Made by a program: the position numbers and the translations under genes. The notes beneath the pieces were generated by a model that had not been told where the DNA came from, ran no database searches, and was given only the letters and a program-made list of their open reading frames with translations. Positions 30,993 through 41,014 of a stretch of DNA of 64,000 bases are shown piece by piece; position 1 is the stretch's first letter, and each line of letters opens with the position of its first letter. The DNA is taken from assembly GCF_000149955.1 (NCBI RefSeq), contig NC_030992.1, positions 1,209,073 to 1,273,072 of the forward strand. Direction: 5' to 3'. Source of the stretch: Fusarium oxysporum f. sp. lycopersici 4287. Its lineage: Eukaryota; Ascomycota; Sordariomycetes; Hypocreales; Nectriaceae.

Positions 30993-32201
30993 TCAAGTTA
31001 TTAAATGGATATTATCATGTGTAAAAGCAGTTCCGAGCCCTTGGGCGATATCCTCAAGCTTCAAAGCCCAGTCTACAACGTCGTTTGATTTCTTCTCGCT
31101 GCCAGAGATCCTGATGGCCAATCTTTCATAGAAAATTAGAACATCCATGTCTGGTTGGGAGGATGAAAGAGCAATCTTATCATCGAAAACAAGTCGGTGC
31201 TTCAGACCGATAGAATTCCGTCGTTGTCGAGGAGGCTACTCGAGGGTGCACAGCAGCTTTGTGTCACACTCTGCTACCAAGTACGTACAATTCTCCGATT
31301 ACAACGGCGTACAACGTACATGTTGAGACTGAACACAAGTTCCAATTGGAGAACGTCAGGCAGCTGAGTTGTCTCGTTGAGGGAGACAACATCCTTGACC
31401 TTGATTGTAAGCGTCCAGTGAGGCTCTTAGCCAGCGAAAGGTTGAAGACTATTGGAGAATGAGTTTATTGGAACAAAAGGCTCTGTTTTCAGTTTCTTGA
31501 AGAAGTATTGTCTCTCATGTATTCGAATTAGGCTGAGGGCATCATTCACGCCTCCGTTGATAAGCCGTCTCATGATGTCGGCTGGTGTTTTGCTATGTTG
31601 CGTCGATCTGGATCTCAAATTATAGCTTCACAGACTATGCCTGAAACAGCTAGAACCTCCACCTTGCCCCATCTGTGCGGTCGCGCCGCGTCTTTGGCGA
31701 TCTCGCCTGATTGTGCATGGTTAGGGCAACTGCATTTCATCACGTTACAGCGTCGGATGCAAGGTCATTTGACGACGTTGGCAAGTGTGTTAAGAGCGAT
31801 TTATGGGAAGATTTGCGATCAAGAGGTTTCAGAGTATCTCATCTGACATATCTTGGTACCTCAAAAGATCACAGCTGCTGTACCTATCTGCTTGGCTCGG
31901 CTCTGATAGATGATTATGACCTATCACACTCAGCTCTCACAAGCACAAGTCGAGTGATACAAAGTGATGATAGCCATAATGTCGCATCTTGACCGGCTTT
32001 GGCATCTTGCATCATCTTTGTACAACGTCGCCATATAGGGCTTGAGTACCAATAGAACAGCTCTAAATGTTGTGTAACAGCCAACTCAGACGCCATCGAC
32101 CCATCCATGATAAAGGCCTTGTCAGACGGACATTGTACATCCTCGTTTGACTCGAGGTTTTCGAGAACAATGACGAGCGAGCCAATGCCTATTGAACACA
32201 A
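30993..32201 (-). pseudogene. Decayed protein-coding region, family not recognised
   Basis: On the minus strand several stretches with good protein composition follow one another but no single spliced frame joins them cleanly. In order: 32190-31914 (LESNEDVQCPSDKAFIMDG); around 31715-31620 (GEIAKDAARPHRWGKVEVL); 31580-31270, where one frame carries RLINGGVNDALSLIRIHE and, after an in-frame TAA at about 31425, continues as HWTLTIKVKDVVSLNETTQL and PDVLQLELVFSLNMY; and 31235-30993 (MDVLIFYERLAIRISG then DVVDWALKLEDIAQGLG, ending in TGA). Coding quality on both sides of the TAA suggests a nonsense change such as CAA to TAA. The alternatives are an intron-rich live gene whose junctions I have not resolved, or chance. 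Confidence 0.4.
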
Positions 32202-33258
32202 TAACAGACCAATTTATCTAAATCAATTTCTCGGGTAGTTACAGATCAATGGGCGTCAGGATACGAATATCTGTAGTAAAATGTGATCGGGTGATTGCAC
32301 AGTGCCCCGGCTAGATCCAAATCCACGATGCTAGTCCAGTGGATGTGCTCGCTGCAAGGGACGACTTGCAGCGGGAGGGCCAACGATTTGAGCCCTGAAG
32401 CGAGAAGTCAGGCCTCCACTGTGGATTGAGAAACGCACTGGGCCAGGGACTTTAGACTAAGGTAAGGTAGACGGCAGGGCAGGCGGGCAGTATGCAGATT
32501 CGACCCGCACTTACTCAACCCGTCAAAGCGCGTGAAAACTCCCCTCAACTCTGGAACTCGGCCTTGGTTCTCTCTTTCACACATCACCACAAACTTTCCT
32601 CAAATTCTCGTTTGATCCCCTCCTCTTGCGAACATAAGCAAATCAAACTTTTCGGTAAGTTTATGACTTTAAATTATCAGAATTCAACACGCAGCCTCTT
32701 TACCAGCAACTCCCACTTCACTGCCGTTCTTTCGCATCATCATCTCCCAGCGCTCGCCAGGAAAAAAATCCTGGAGCAAAATTACCTGGGAAATCTCTGC
32801 ACCCCGCCCCCGCCTACCACTTTCAGCTATGAGAACGTTGTGAGTGGGCTTAAAACTCACTGTTCACTCTCATGACAAGCCATTGGGACGAGCCGTTGGA
32901 TTTCATTGTCGGCAGTCAATCACTATTTTAATGCGATTACAACTCCAATTGCGAAGTTCAAGAGTCTCTGAATCGCCCTCATGACTTTCTCACGCCTCTC
33001 AGCCATTTTGGTTCAAAGAGTCTGTGTTTTCTCATCTGCAAAGAAAACCTTTCAATTTCCTCCAGTTCCCCCTCTTCTTACTTCCAGCAACTCCGTCACT
33101 ACACATCAACCCCTCGCCAATCCCTTGCCTCTATCGGATCTCGGAGGCGGGTGACCACTCTAGCTTTTACCTTGACACACTTTCATATCTGTGCCTCACT
33201 TCTTAGACTGACTTTGAGAATTCAGAAACCCTTTCACACAACCACTCAATTTCTCAAA
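32202..33258. other. Intergenic with long pyrimidine-rich leader of GIS2
   Basis: No coding region. From about 32500 onward the plus strand is C/T-rich, as in strongly expressed fungal genes. A GTAAGT at 32655 is a plausible donor of a leader intron, acceptor not determined. Confidence 0.4.
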
Positions 33259-34404
33259 ATGGATTCTTTCCAGCAGCAACAACAGCAGCAGCCCCGTGGC
33301 GCTTGCTACTCTTGTAAGTCTGATCTATCTCATTCAGACTCCTTCATCAGCATGTTCCGCGCCAAGACCTGTTTTCAGACCAATGCAAGCTTCTGCGCTT
33401 GCTTTGGTTCCAAAGGCGACTCAAAATAGTGCGCTGATGCTGTGGCTTGCCCTTGATGTGTTTGTGCACGGCTGGTCGCGTGCCATACACTCACCGCAGA
33501 CCCGGCTTGGCAGTGGCTTTTGAATCTCATTAAGCCCCGGTTGCGACGTCTCGTTTCCACATACTCTTACTTCTACACTCGAACAAGCACTAACATGATT
33601 TCTAGGCGGTTCTACTGGCCACCAGGTATGATACGCATTTCGACGTCTGCGTCTCTGTCAACCCACTCACTGTTCTCTCTAGGCCCGTGACTGCCCTACC
33701 AAGGGTCCTGCTAAGTGGTGAGTATTCTCTCAAAGTTTTTAGTTTTTCTTTGCTAATTGAGATTTAGCTACAACTGCGGTGGTAAGACCTGCTGGCTCTT
33801 TTTTCAATACTGTAATTTTGTCGACTAACATTTTTTGCTCTCAGGCGAGGGCCACATGAGTATGTCTCTCACCTCTCTTGTTTGACTGTCGCTAATTCAT
33901 CACAGGCCGTGACTGCACCGAGCCCATGAAGGATAACAAGTCCTGCTACAAGTGCGGCCAGCCCGGCCACATCTCCCGTGACTGCCCCATGAGCGGCGGC
34001 AGCGGCCAGGCTACCGAGTGCTACAAGGCGAGTTTATTTGTCCTTCAGACTACGGCTGCGGCTAACAACGTTTCAGTGTGGTGAGATTGGCCACATTGCC
34101 CGCAACTGCTCCAAGTCCTCCTACGGTAACAACTATGGTGGTGGCTTCGGTGGTGGCGCTGGCAAGACCTGCTACTCTTGCGGTGGCTACGGCCATATGT
34201 CTCGTAAGTTGCACTTTTATCCGGGAGCATTTGATCTTGGCTAACCAAATCACAGGCGAGTGTGTCAACGGCATGAAGTGCTACAACTGTGGCGAGTCTG
34301 GCCACTACTCCCGCGACTGCCCCAAGGAGTCCGCTGGTGGTGAGAAGATCTGCTACAAGTGCCAGCAGCCTGGACACGTCCAGTCTCAGTGCCCCAGCAA
34401 CTAA
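33259..34404 (+). CDS. GIS2: CCHC zinc-knuckle protein, Gis2/CNBP homologue
   Basis: 178-aa single-stranded nucleic-acid-binding protein; yeast Gis2 and human CNBP bind mRNA and promote translation, and Gis2 joins stress granules. Seven CX2CX4HX4C knuckles are present, from CYSCGSTGHQARDC through CYKCGQPGHISRDC to the final CYKCQQPGHVQSQC, matching the seven in Gis2/CNBP. Eight exons: 33259-33313, 33606-33625, 33683-33717, 33768-33781, 33845-33859, 33906-34027, 34077-34203 and 34256-34404. Exons 2, 4 and 5 are only 20, 14 and 15 bases. Intron 6 has a GC donor (AAG|GCGAGT) instead of GT; only that junction restores CYKCGEIGHIARNC. Intron 1 is 292 bases, far longer than the others. The N-terminus has a seven-glutamine run, and a Gly-rich linker precedes knuckle 5. 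Frame arithmetic over all junctions is consistent. Confidence 0.94.
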
Positions 34405-36416
34405 AATGGTGGCTCGTGACTCAGCATCGCGACTGAGGCGAGGTGGACGTGGAGACTCGTTGATACCCACGGACGATTTATTTCCTAGTTCTTTTACGGC
34501 ATTTTGACAAAAGTTCAACTTCTTCGTACGACTTCTTATGATCATCACGGCAGAATGGAGGCTCACAAAACAAACCGCGCGCGATTCTCGACGAGTGGCT
34601 GGCGGCGACCAGCTTTGATTGGAACATATCGGCATTGGATTTCGTCACACAACGAACGAACGACTACGACCATGAAATCGACTCGACTTTGAGACAGACG
34701 GATGGTGACGGGTGGGGGTGACGAGATCAAACTGAAAATATCTGGTGTCTTGCATGCAATGTTTCACAACACCTCTGGTGCTCTGCTTACTCGCTGCAAG
34801 TGGAGAACCCAAGCTGAGGAGAGCTGGGTGTGCTCCTTTGGTAGTCAAGTCGAGATGAAATGCGTTGATCCCGACGTTGTGGAAACTCTAACCTGGTGTG
34901 ACTGTGTGTTTCGATATTGCCGACCTATGCTTTGCGTTTCTAGCAGAAGCGGCTGTGTAGAATGAAGGTGAACAAGGCTCAAAGGGTGGCTGTTCCTCTT
35001 GGACACACCAGCACAATCGGCCTGTTGCTATTAAGATAGTCTCCGATTAGTAGCATGCTATTCGGACAATAGCATGTTCAGTCAGCTTGGTATGACGAAA
35101 TGGCGAGCGAGTTGCTGGTCACGCAGACAGGAACCCTTCAGGGGTAACTGTGTGACTAAGGTTCAGATCTAGAACGGTTCAAGACTCGGAGTGCACAAGA
35201 GTTCCTGGCGTGGCTCGTTGCGGCTCATATTAAGCCTACGGGAAGATACGGATCCGGCACGAAAGACCTTTTACAACAATCTCGGCTGAGTTTTTGAATA
35301 AGGAGCTGATACAGGTGAAACTCAGCAAGAACTTTAGCGGCCTAAACACAGACATTCAATGAACTAGGCTGTCGGCATGACTCAATAATTTCAAAATCCG
35401 GGACTCTGATAATTAAGGTCGACTGCAGACAGGGAGAATGCATAGAATCAAGCTGACTGCGATGTCGTTTAAATGAAGGTAAAAAGATCGGAAGCATTAG
35501 CAGCCTGGCTCTGGATTCTATATCAGGCTGCTTATATGGGTAGCATCATGATAGCAAGAAAACTACTCTGGCTTTGCTGCGTAATACACCTACATCCATT
35601 ATCTAGAAGATGGACACTATCTATAGAGCCTCTGAAAAGGCTCTTCATTTCCAACTGAAACCAATCAAGTGCGCCATTGGAAGTATTGTTTGAATTGGTA
35701 CCACAAGCATGCCATTGTGTAGACTTCTCCATCGATCTGTGCTGAGTTGAGTTGTCTACTTAACATTTACACCGTGGCTGGAATCCTATCTAGATTCATC
35801 ACACTTGTCTTGGCATAGATGATTCCAGACTGTCAATACATAAATGCAATTTGGATCCAAGTTTGATCTTTTTTGGTGTCCTTGATAAGCCGCTGGATAT
35901 TCTAGTACTTGGCCTTTAATCTCTAACAACACCTCAACCGCCTCTCTTCATTATTTTTCATTGTTAATGGAAAACTAACCGTCATTCCGCACGTCCTTTG
36001 CCTTCAATCAACTCTTTTGAATGAGTGATGCATACAAGATCACTTACCGATATCTTTGGCTGGATAATACCAATTTCAGGCTTTTCAAAGAGCGAAGAGG
36101 AATATTCAGGGACGCGGATCGCTGGATTGAGATCGAAGTTTTGGTTGTTTTGCGAGGACTACATGGCTAAGCCCTTCATGTTAAAAAGATACCTTCATGA
36201 TGTTTTTACAATTTCCGATCAACTTGTTGACAACGCTTGTGTAGTCGTACGTTGTTACCAATGTTTGGTTATATTTCTACTTTGGCCTTCGCGTCCTTCC
36301 CCTGGGCAACGATCGTCTGCCACGAGCGGCACCTGTAGGTGAACTCTGTTTTATATTTGATAGATATCCATTTAATAATGTTACTACACACCCTGGCCAC
36401 TCTTTAATTGACGGTG
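34405..36416. other. 2-kb gene-poor intergenic
   Basis: 3' region of GIS2 then sequence with no supported gene. A 105-codon plus frame at 36025-36342 has no recognisable content. No inverted repeats or transposase remnants seen by eye. Confidence 0.35.
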
Positions 36417-36706
36417 ATCGAAACACGAGAGCCTGTTTCAAGGCTCAACTAGCTTTGAGATGGGGTCCATCTACCCATCTGGCAAGTTTGAAAACAACGT
36501 CGTAGAGAGAACGCTGACTTGCAGCAGATGCAATAGACTCAACAGTAGTTCAACTGATCAAGAAGATCATGTTCAGCCACGATACAAGGACATTGGCTTC
36601 AAAGAGCTGGACAGCTGGTACCCTAACGAGCAAACCTTCTGAAGTCAGTACGCCAACTTATTTGTCGATTTTAGGTTGGCAGGCGACGACGACGAATACT
36701 GAAACA
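36417..36706 (+). pseudogene. Possible coding relic, unrecognised
   Basis: One plus frame with reasonable protein composition (FENNVVERTLTCSRCNRLN, then RYKDIGFKELDSWYPNEQTF) meets a TGA at 36640-36642 and continues coding-like after it (SQYANLFVDFRLAGDDDEY) to another stop. Could be a relic with one nonsense change or chance. No family recognised. Confidence 0.22.
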
Positions 36707-36942
36707 CATAGCAGAAAACCAAGTGCTTCGACTTTAGGAGTATTAATACAACATTGCAAGCACCCAATGCGAAGTGTCTACTAAATTTGCTCGGGATCTA
36801 CCTAAAAGGTTGCGTTAACGCAGCCTAGAAAGGAATTAATTATCACATGTCCTTCGGCTTAACAAGAAGAAATAAATTGCTGGATATTTTCCAATAATAC
36901 ATGGTTTAAACTATAGCCACCTTGAAACACTGCACCGTAGTC

Positions 36943-38653
36943 TTACAGCATCGCCTTGGGGAAGTTCCTCATGGCCTGTCTCACACCGAGATCTGCCAAC
37001 ACTTCCTCGGCACCACCAAGAATGGCATCGAACTTGTATGTTCGGTGGAACATCTCGATAAACTTGCCCATACCAGTCTGGGTAATACCACGGCCACCCC
37101 AGATCTGCACGGACTCGTCGGCAACTTCGTGGGCAGCACGAGTGGCGCTCATCTTGAGCAGACCAATGGGGCCGGCAAGGTGCTGTGCTTGCTGTGAGTA
37201 GGGCATGTGGCACATTTGGTAGGTGACGGTTTCGAGCCATGACTGGTTGGCTTCGATGAGCGCGATCATCTTTGCGAGCCTGGACAGCGTTAGCAATTGA
37301 AGAAATATGCTGGGTTTAGAAGAACTTACTTCTGGCGGATGACGGGTTGGTCAATGAGTGACTTGCCGAACACCTGGCGTTGGTTACTCCACTTGAGGCA
37401 CTCCTCAATGATGGATCGTGACAAACGGAGACTTCCGCCTATTGAATAGAGGTTAGATCTAATCTGAATGGTTATGCCGCGGTTGGGAGGTGGTAACACT
37501 TACAAACCATGTACCATCGCTCGTGGTTGAAGTTGCTCAGAATGACCTGGATACCCTTGTTCTCCTTGCCCAACATGTTCTCGGCGGGGACCTTGACGTT
37601 ATCGAATGTCACGAAAGCTGTACCAGCTGTTGTAGAGTAAGAGGTCTTGATCTGCTTAGTCTCAACACCCTCGCCACGCTCGATAAGGAAGACACTCAAG
37701 CCCTTGTCGGTTCGGGCACCTGTAACGAAGTAATCGCACCATACACCGTTGGTGATCCACTTCTTGGTACCGTTGATGATCTAGTTTGTGTGAGCGCTTT
37801 ATGTTTGATCTTCAAGTAGCAATTGACTTACATAGTGCTTGCCATCGGGTGTCTTCTCAGCAGTTGTGCGCAATCCAGCGACATCTGAACCAGCGAAGGC
37901 CTCGGTGATGGCGAGACAGATCTTCTTCTTGCCGCTGAAGACCTCGTTGGCAATCTTGTTCTTCCATGCCTCGTCGCGGGCGAAGTTGAGAACCGCTGTC
38001 AATCCAATAGTCATACCCGCCATGTTTCCATCAGCGAAACCTCGAGCCATAGCTCGCGCAAGCTCCTGTGCCACGATCAAGTCATGGAAGTAGTCGAACT
38101 CCTCACCCTTGACGGCGCCTCCCATGAGATCAACACCGTGGAGATGCTTTCCAGGCCCAATACGCATGTGTAAGATGCCCAGCTCGCTCATGCGATCAAT
38201 CATCTTCTGGCTAATGTATTGTCCAGTCGCCTCGCACTCTTGCGCCTCCGCGTAAAGCTCACTATCGACGAATTCTCGGAGCTTGCGCTGCAATCGCCTG
38301 TGGCTGTCCTTGTAGTAGGGCGAACGGAAGGGCTCTGCAAGCCATAGAGGCTCGGCGTAGGGGACCTTGCTGAGGTCACCAGGCTGTGGGGTAATAACTT
38401 GAGGCTTCTCGCCCTCGATGGTGCCAACTGCGAGGTCCTTGTACTTTGTGAGAACTTCATGTCGGTGGAGATTGTAGAAAGCGGTCGTGGCATCTTGACC
38501 GGCGACTTGTTTTAGGACAGTCTCACCACCAGGATGAGCGTCGACGAAGTCTGTGAGATCGTAGACTGTGCTATCGATGATGCACCAGAGGGACTCGTCG
38601 GTTGTATGGGAGCGGACCTCCTCGCGGGAGAACGTATCTGTAGGAGAGCTCAT
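36943..38653 (-). CDS. Cytochrome b5-acyl-CoA dehydrogenase fusion
   Basis: FAD-dependent acyl-CoA dehydrogenase with an N-terminal heme domain, 514 aa. Exons 38653-37832, 37780-37504, 37438-37330 and 37279-36943 on the minus strand. Residues 1-80 are cytochrome b5: DLTDFVDAHPGGETVLKQVA with the first heme His in HPGG and the second in FYNLHRHEV. After a linker comes the dehydrogenase: CLAITEAFAGSDVAGLRTTA (flavin site), KKWITNGVW, FNHERWYMV, QRQVFGKSLIDQPVIRQK and QIWGGRGITQTGMGKF. Such fusions occur in fungi, where the b5 domain probably passes electrons to or from the flavin; the substrate is unknown. There is no cleavable mitochondrial presequence, and the C-terminus (KAML) is not a canonical peroxisomal SKL, so location is open. 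The start at 38653 gives the clean b5 N-terminus. Confidence 0.93.
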
Positions 38654-41014
38654 GGTTGTGATTTGGGATATTACAGCGAAACGAGGTATCACAAGAGTAT
38701 AGAAGAACAAGTGAGAAACAGAGTTGAATGAATGGAATTTGGCTTGCTTTAGCTGTTCTCAAGCCCCCAGACACACAATTACCCCAGACGATGAATGACC
38801 TTGAACCTCGGCACCGACTAAGTGGGCCTGCTGTGATGAAATACAAAGCCTCCCATTGGCTTCAGCGGCATCACTTCCATTTTGTGGGGGCGGGGCCGAC
38901 GCATTTGCACATGATGGAATGACCTGAATCTTGACCAAAAAAAAGTGAGACATGGATAGAGGGTCGCTAGAGTTGAGTCTTTCCTCGGTAATAAAGCTCG
39001 ATAACTCATTAAGCGAGGTCTCTATCCGCGGCTTGTTAAAAGCCCATCATCGTCCTTCTCTCAAATGGCCTGGTGTTATGGGCCTTGAGCTTCATTACAC
39101 AAAACTTAGGAACTGTCGTTCACTAACATTCGTTAGGATCTGCTTGATCCCAAGGTAATCCCCTGCAAGAAATCATGAAAAGACCATACATGTTCCGCTC
39201 ATCTGATTTCATTCCTGATTGGTTATAAGGCAACGCAGGTAAAGCACTCGAGGGGACTGAAGTTGCAGTAAAGGATGGCTATCGAGGACGACGACATTCA
39301 GCATCTAGTATAGAGCGACGCCCCAAGACTCACTCATTGATAAGCTTCTAATAGTACTTGCGCTGCTACTCACTTGGGTGCCATTGAGAACAACACGTTG
39401 ACAATCCTTCCAAAAACTGCACCGTTACTTACGCTCTGTCTGATGTGTTGAGTTTGCTCATTACAAGCTACCCACCTACACCCTTCGAAACCTGGTTGTC
39501 GCTATAGCATCTTCTCGCTCGCTCTCATTACTCAAGCAACCTAGATTATCATCAAGGACAATATTCTGTGTATTCCTGTCTCTCTATCGTAAGCTCTGTA
39601 CCGCTTAGCTCAACCTGTACCAGGGGCTCTGGGTATTTGGACATGGTGGCTTGACAGTCTCGTGGGTTCGTTGGTAAATCCGTGGAGGGCTCACTCTCTA
39701 GAATGCATCTATCTTGCGACAGTGTCAACGCTTCAGAGACAGACGCCAAAATACGAAGCAGGCAATCAAGTTTCTTTACTTGTGCGGCGAATCGCGTTAG
39801 TCATGGCCCCACGCCGCTAGAAGCCGATAAAGATAAAACTTGAGGATTGCCTCAGAATCCTTCCCTTTGAGCCTGAACTGATTCTTTTTATGTTTCATAA
39901 GCTCTTTGAAGAGCAATGCGATATTCTCTCTTTCATCCTGATCTATCTCACTTGCACCCTCGATTCTTACTAAAGTACGTATCAGCCAGTCTTCGTTCTC
40001 ACCCCTCGTCTTCTCTTATCACTTTGCCTCGCTCTTACATGGCCCTGCTTGCGCTCGACTCGAAACCTCTGAACCGTTTTCCAACCTCCGTTTCTCAGAC
40101 CTGGTACGGCTTGGCAAACGGGAGGATCCACGATTTGAATCTGGATCTGCACAGGCCTTTTGAGAGGCATCTTGGGTCTATATCAAACGGCGGACCTTGT
40201 CTTGTCAACGTGTTCCCATGAGCAGCAGTTCAGAGCCGCCATTGGCTTGGTTATTTGCGGGCTTTTCTTTGTGTATCTTCATTCTCAGTTTATTACTCTT
40301 TTTCGAACCCCGGACCTGCATCCGTGACAGCCATGTCCCTGTCCGCCTCACTTTGGCCTTTTACATACTGCCGAGCCTCCTTATCAAAGAGGTTGCTCCA
40401 ATGGCGATGTTTTTAAGTCGAGTTTAAAGCTCATACTAAAGCATCGAGGCGCGCACGGCGGCGCCTGTCCCTGCGCCCGCTTTCTAAACGGTTTTGCCAT
40501 TTGGCACCTGGGGGTTTTGTTCTTATTGATGTTTTGCGATTGGCTCTTCTTCGTTATCTGTAGTTTGCAAACCGCTCAGGTTGCCGCAACTATCTCCAAC
40601 TGGGTCATTGGCTAGAAATTGCCTTGATCTAAGCATCGTAGGAGCTAACACACCCGAGACACCACACGGCCATTTCCCTCCCTCCATTATGCGGTGGATA
40701 TATTTCCCTCGTGATCGTCATTGTCACGGTATCTAGCCCCTTACTAGTTGTCATCCATTCTCAGGAAACTTTGGTGGCCAAAAACCATTCTTGCCTGACA
40801 TGACTTTGACACCTGGTGACCTCCTTGTCAACCGTTGAGGCTTATATCCCTCCGTTCTGGGCTACACCTGTATCCCTCACCCTATCATACCTTGTTATAT
40901 CTCTCTATCTCGATCCTCTTTCCCTACTGAAAGTCCAGTTATCCTTCTTTTACCATTGCTCTACACCCATTCCTCAACGCATATCTTTCGACCATACATC
41001 TTGAATATCTCAGC
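38654..41014. other. 2.4-kb divergent intergenic, b5-ACAD (-) and amine oxidase (+)
   Basis: No supported gene. 40700-41014 is C/T-rich and reads as the leader of the amine oxidase. A GTACGT donor-like site after an ATG-initiated 19-codon frame near 39916-39974 could belong to a leader intron or an unrecognised short transcript. Confidence 0.35.

Noticed and set aside
36025..36342. 105-codon plus-strand frame
   Set aside because: No family features, weak start context, A/T-rich gene-poor surroundings.
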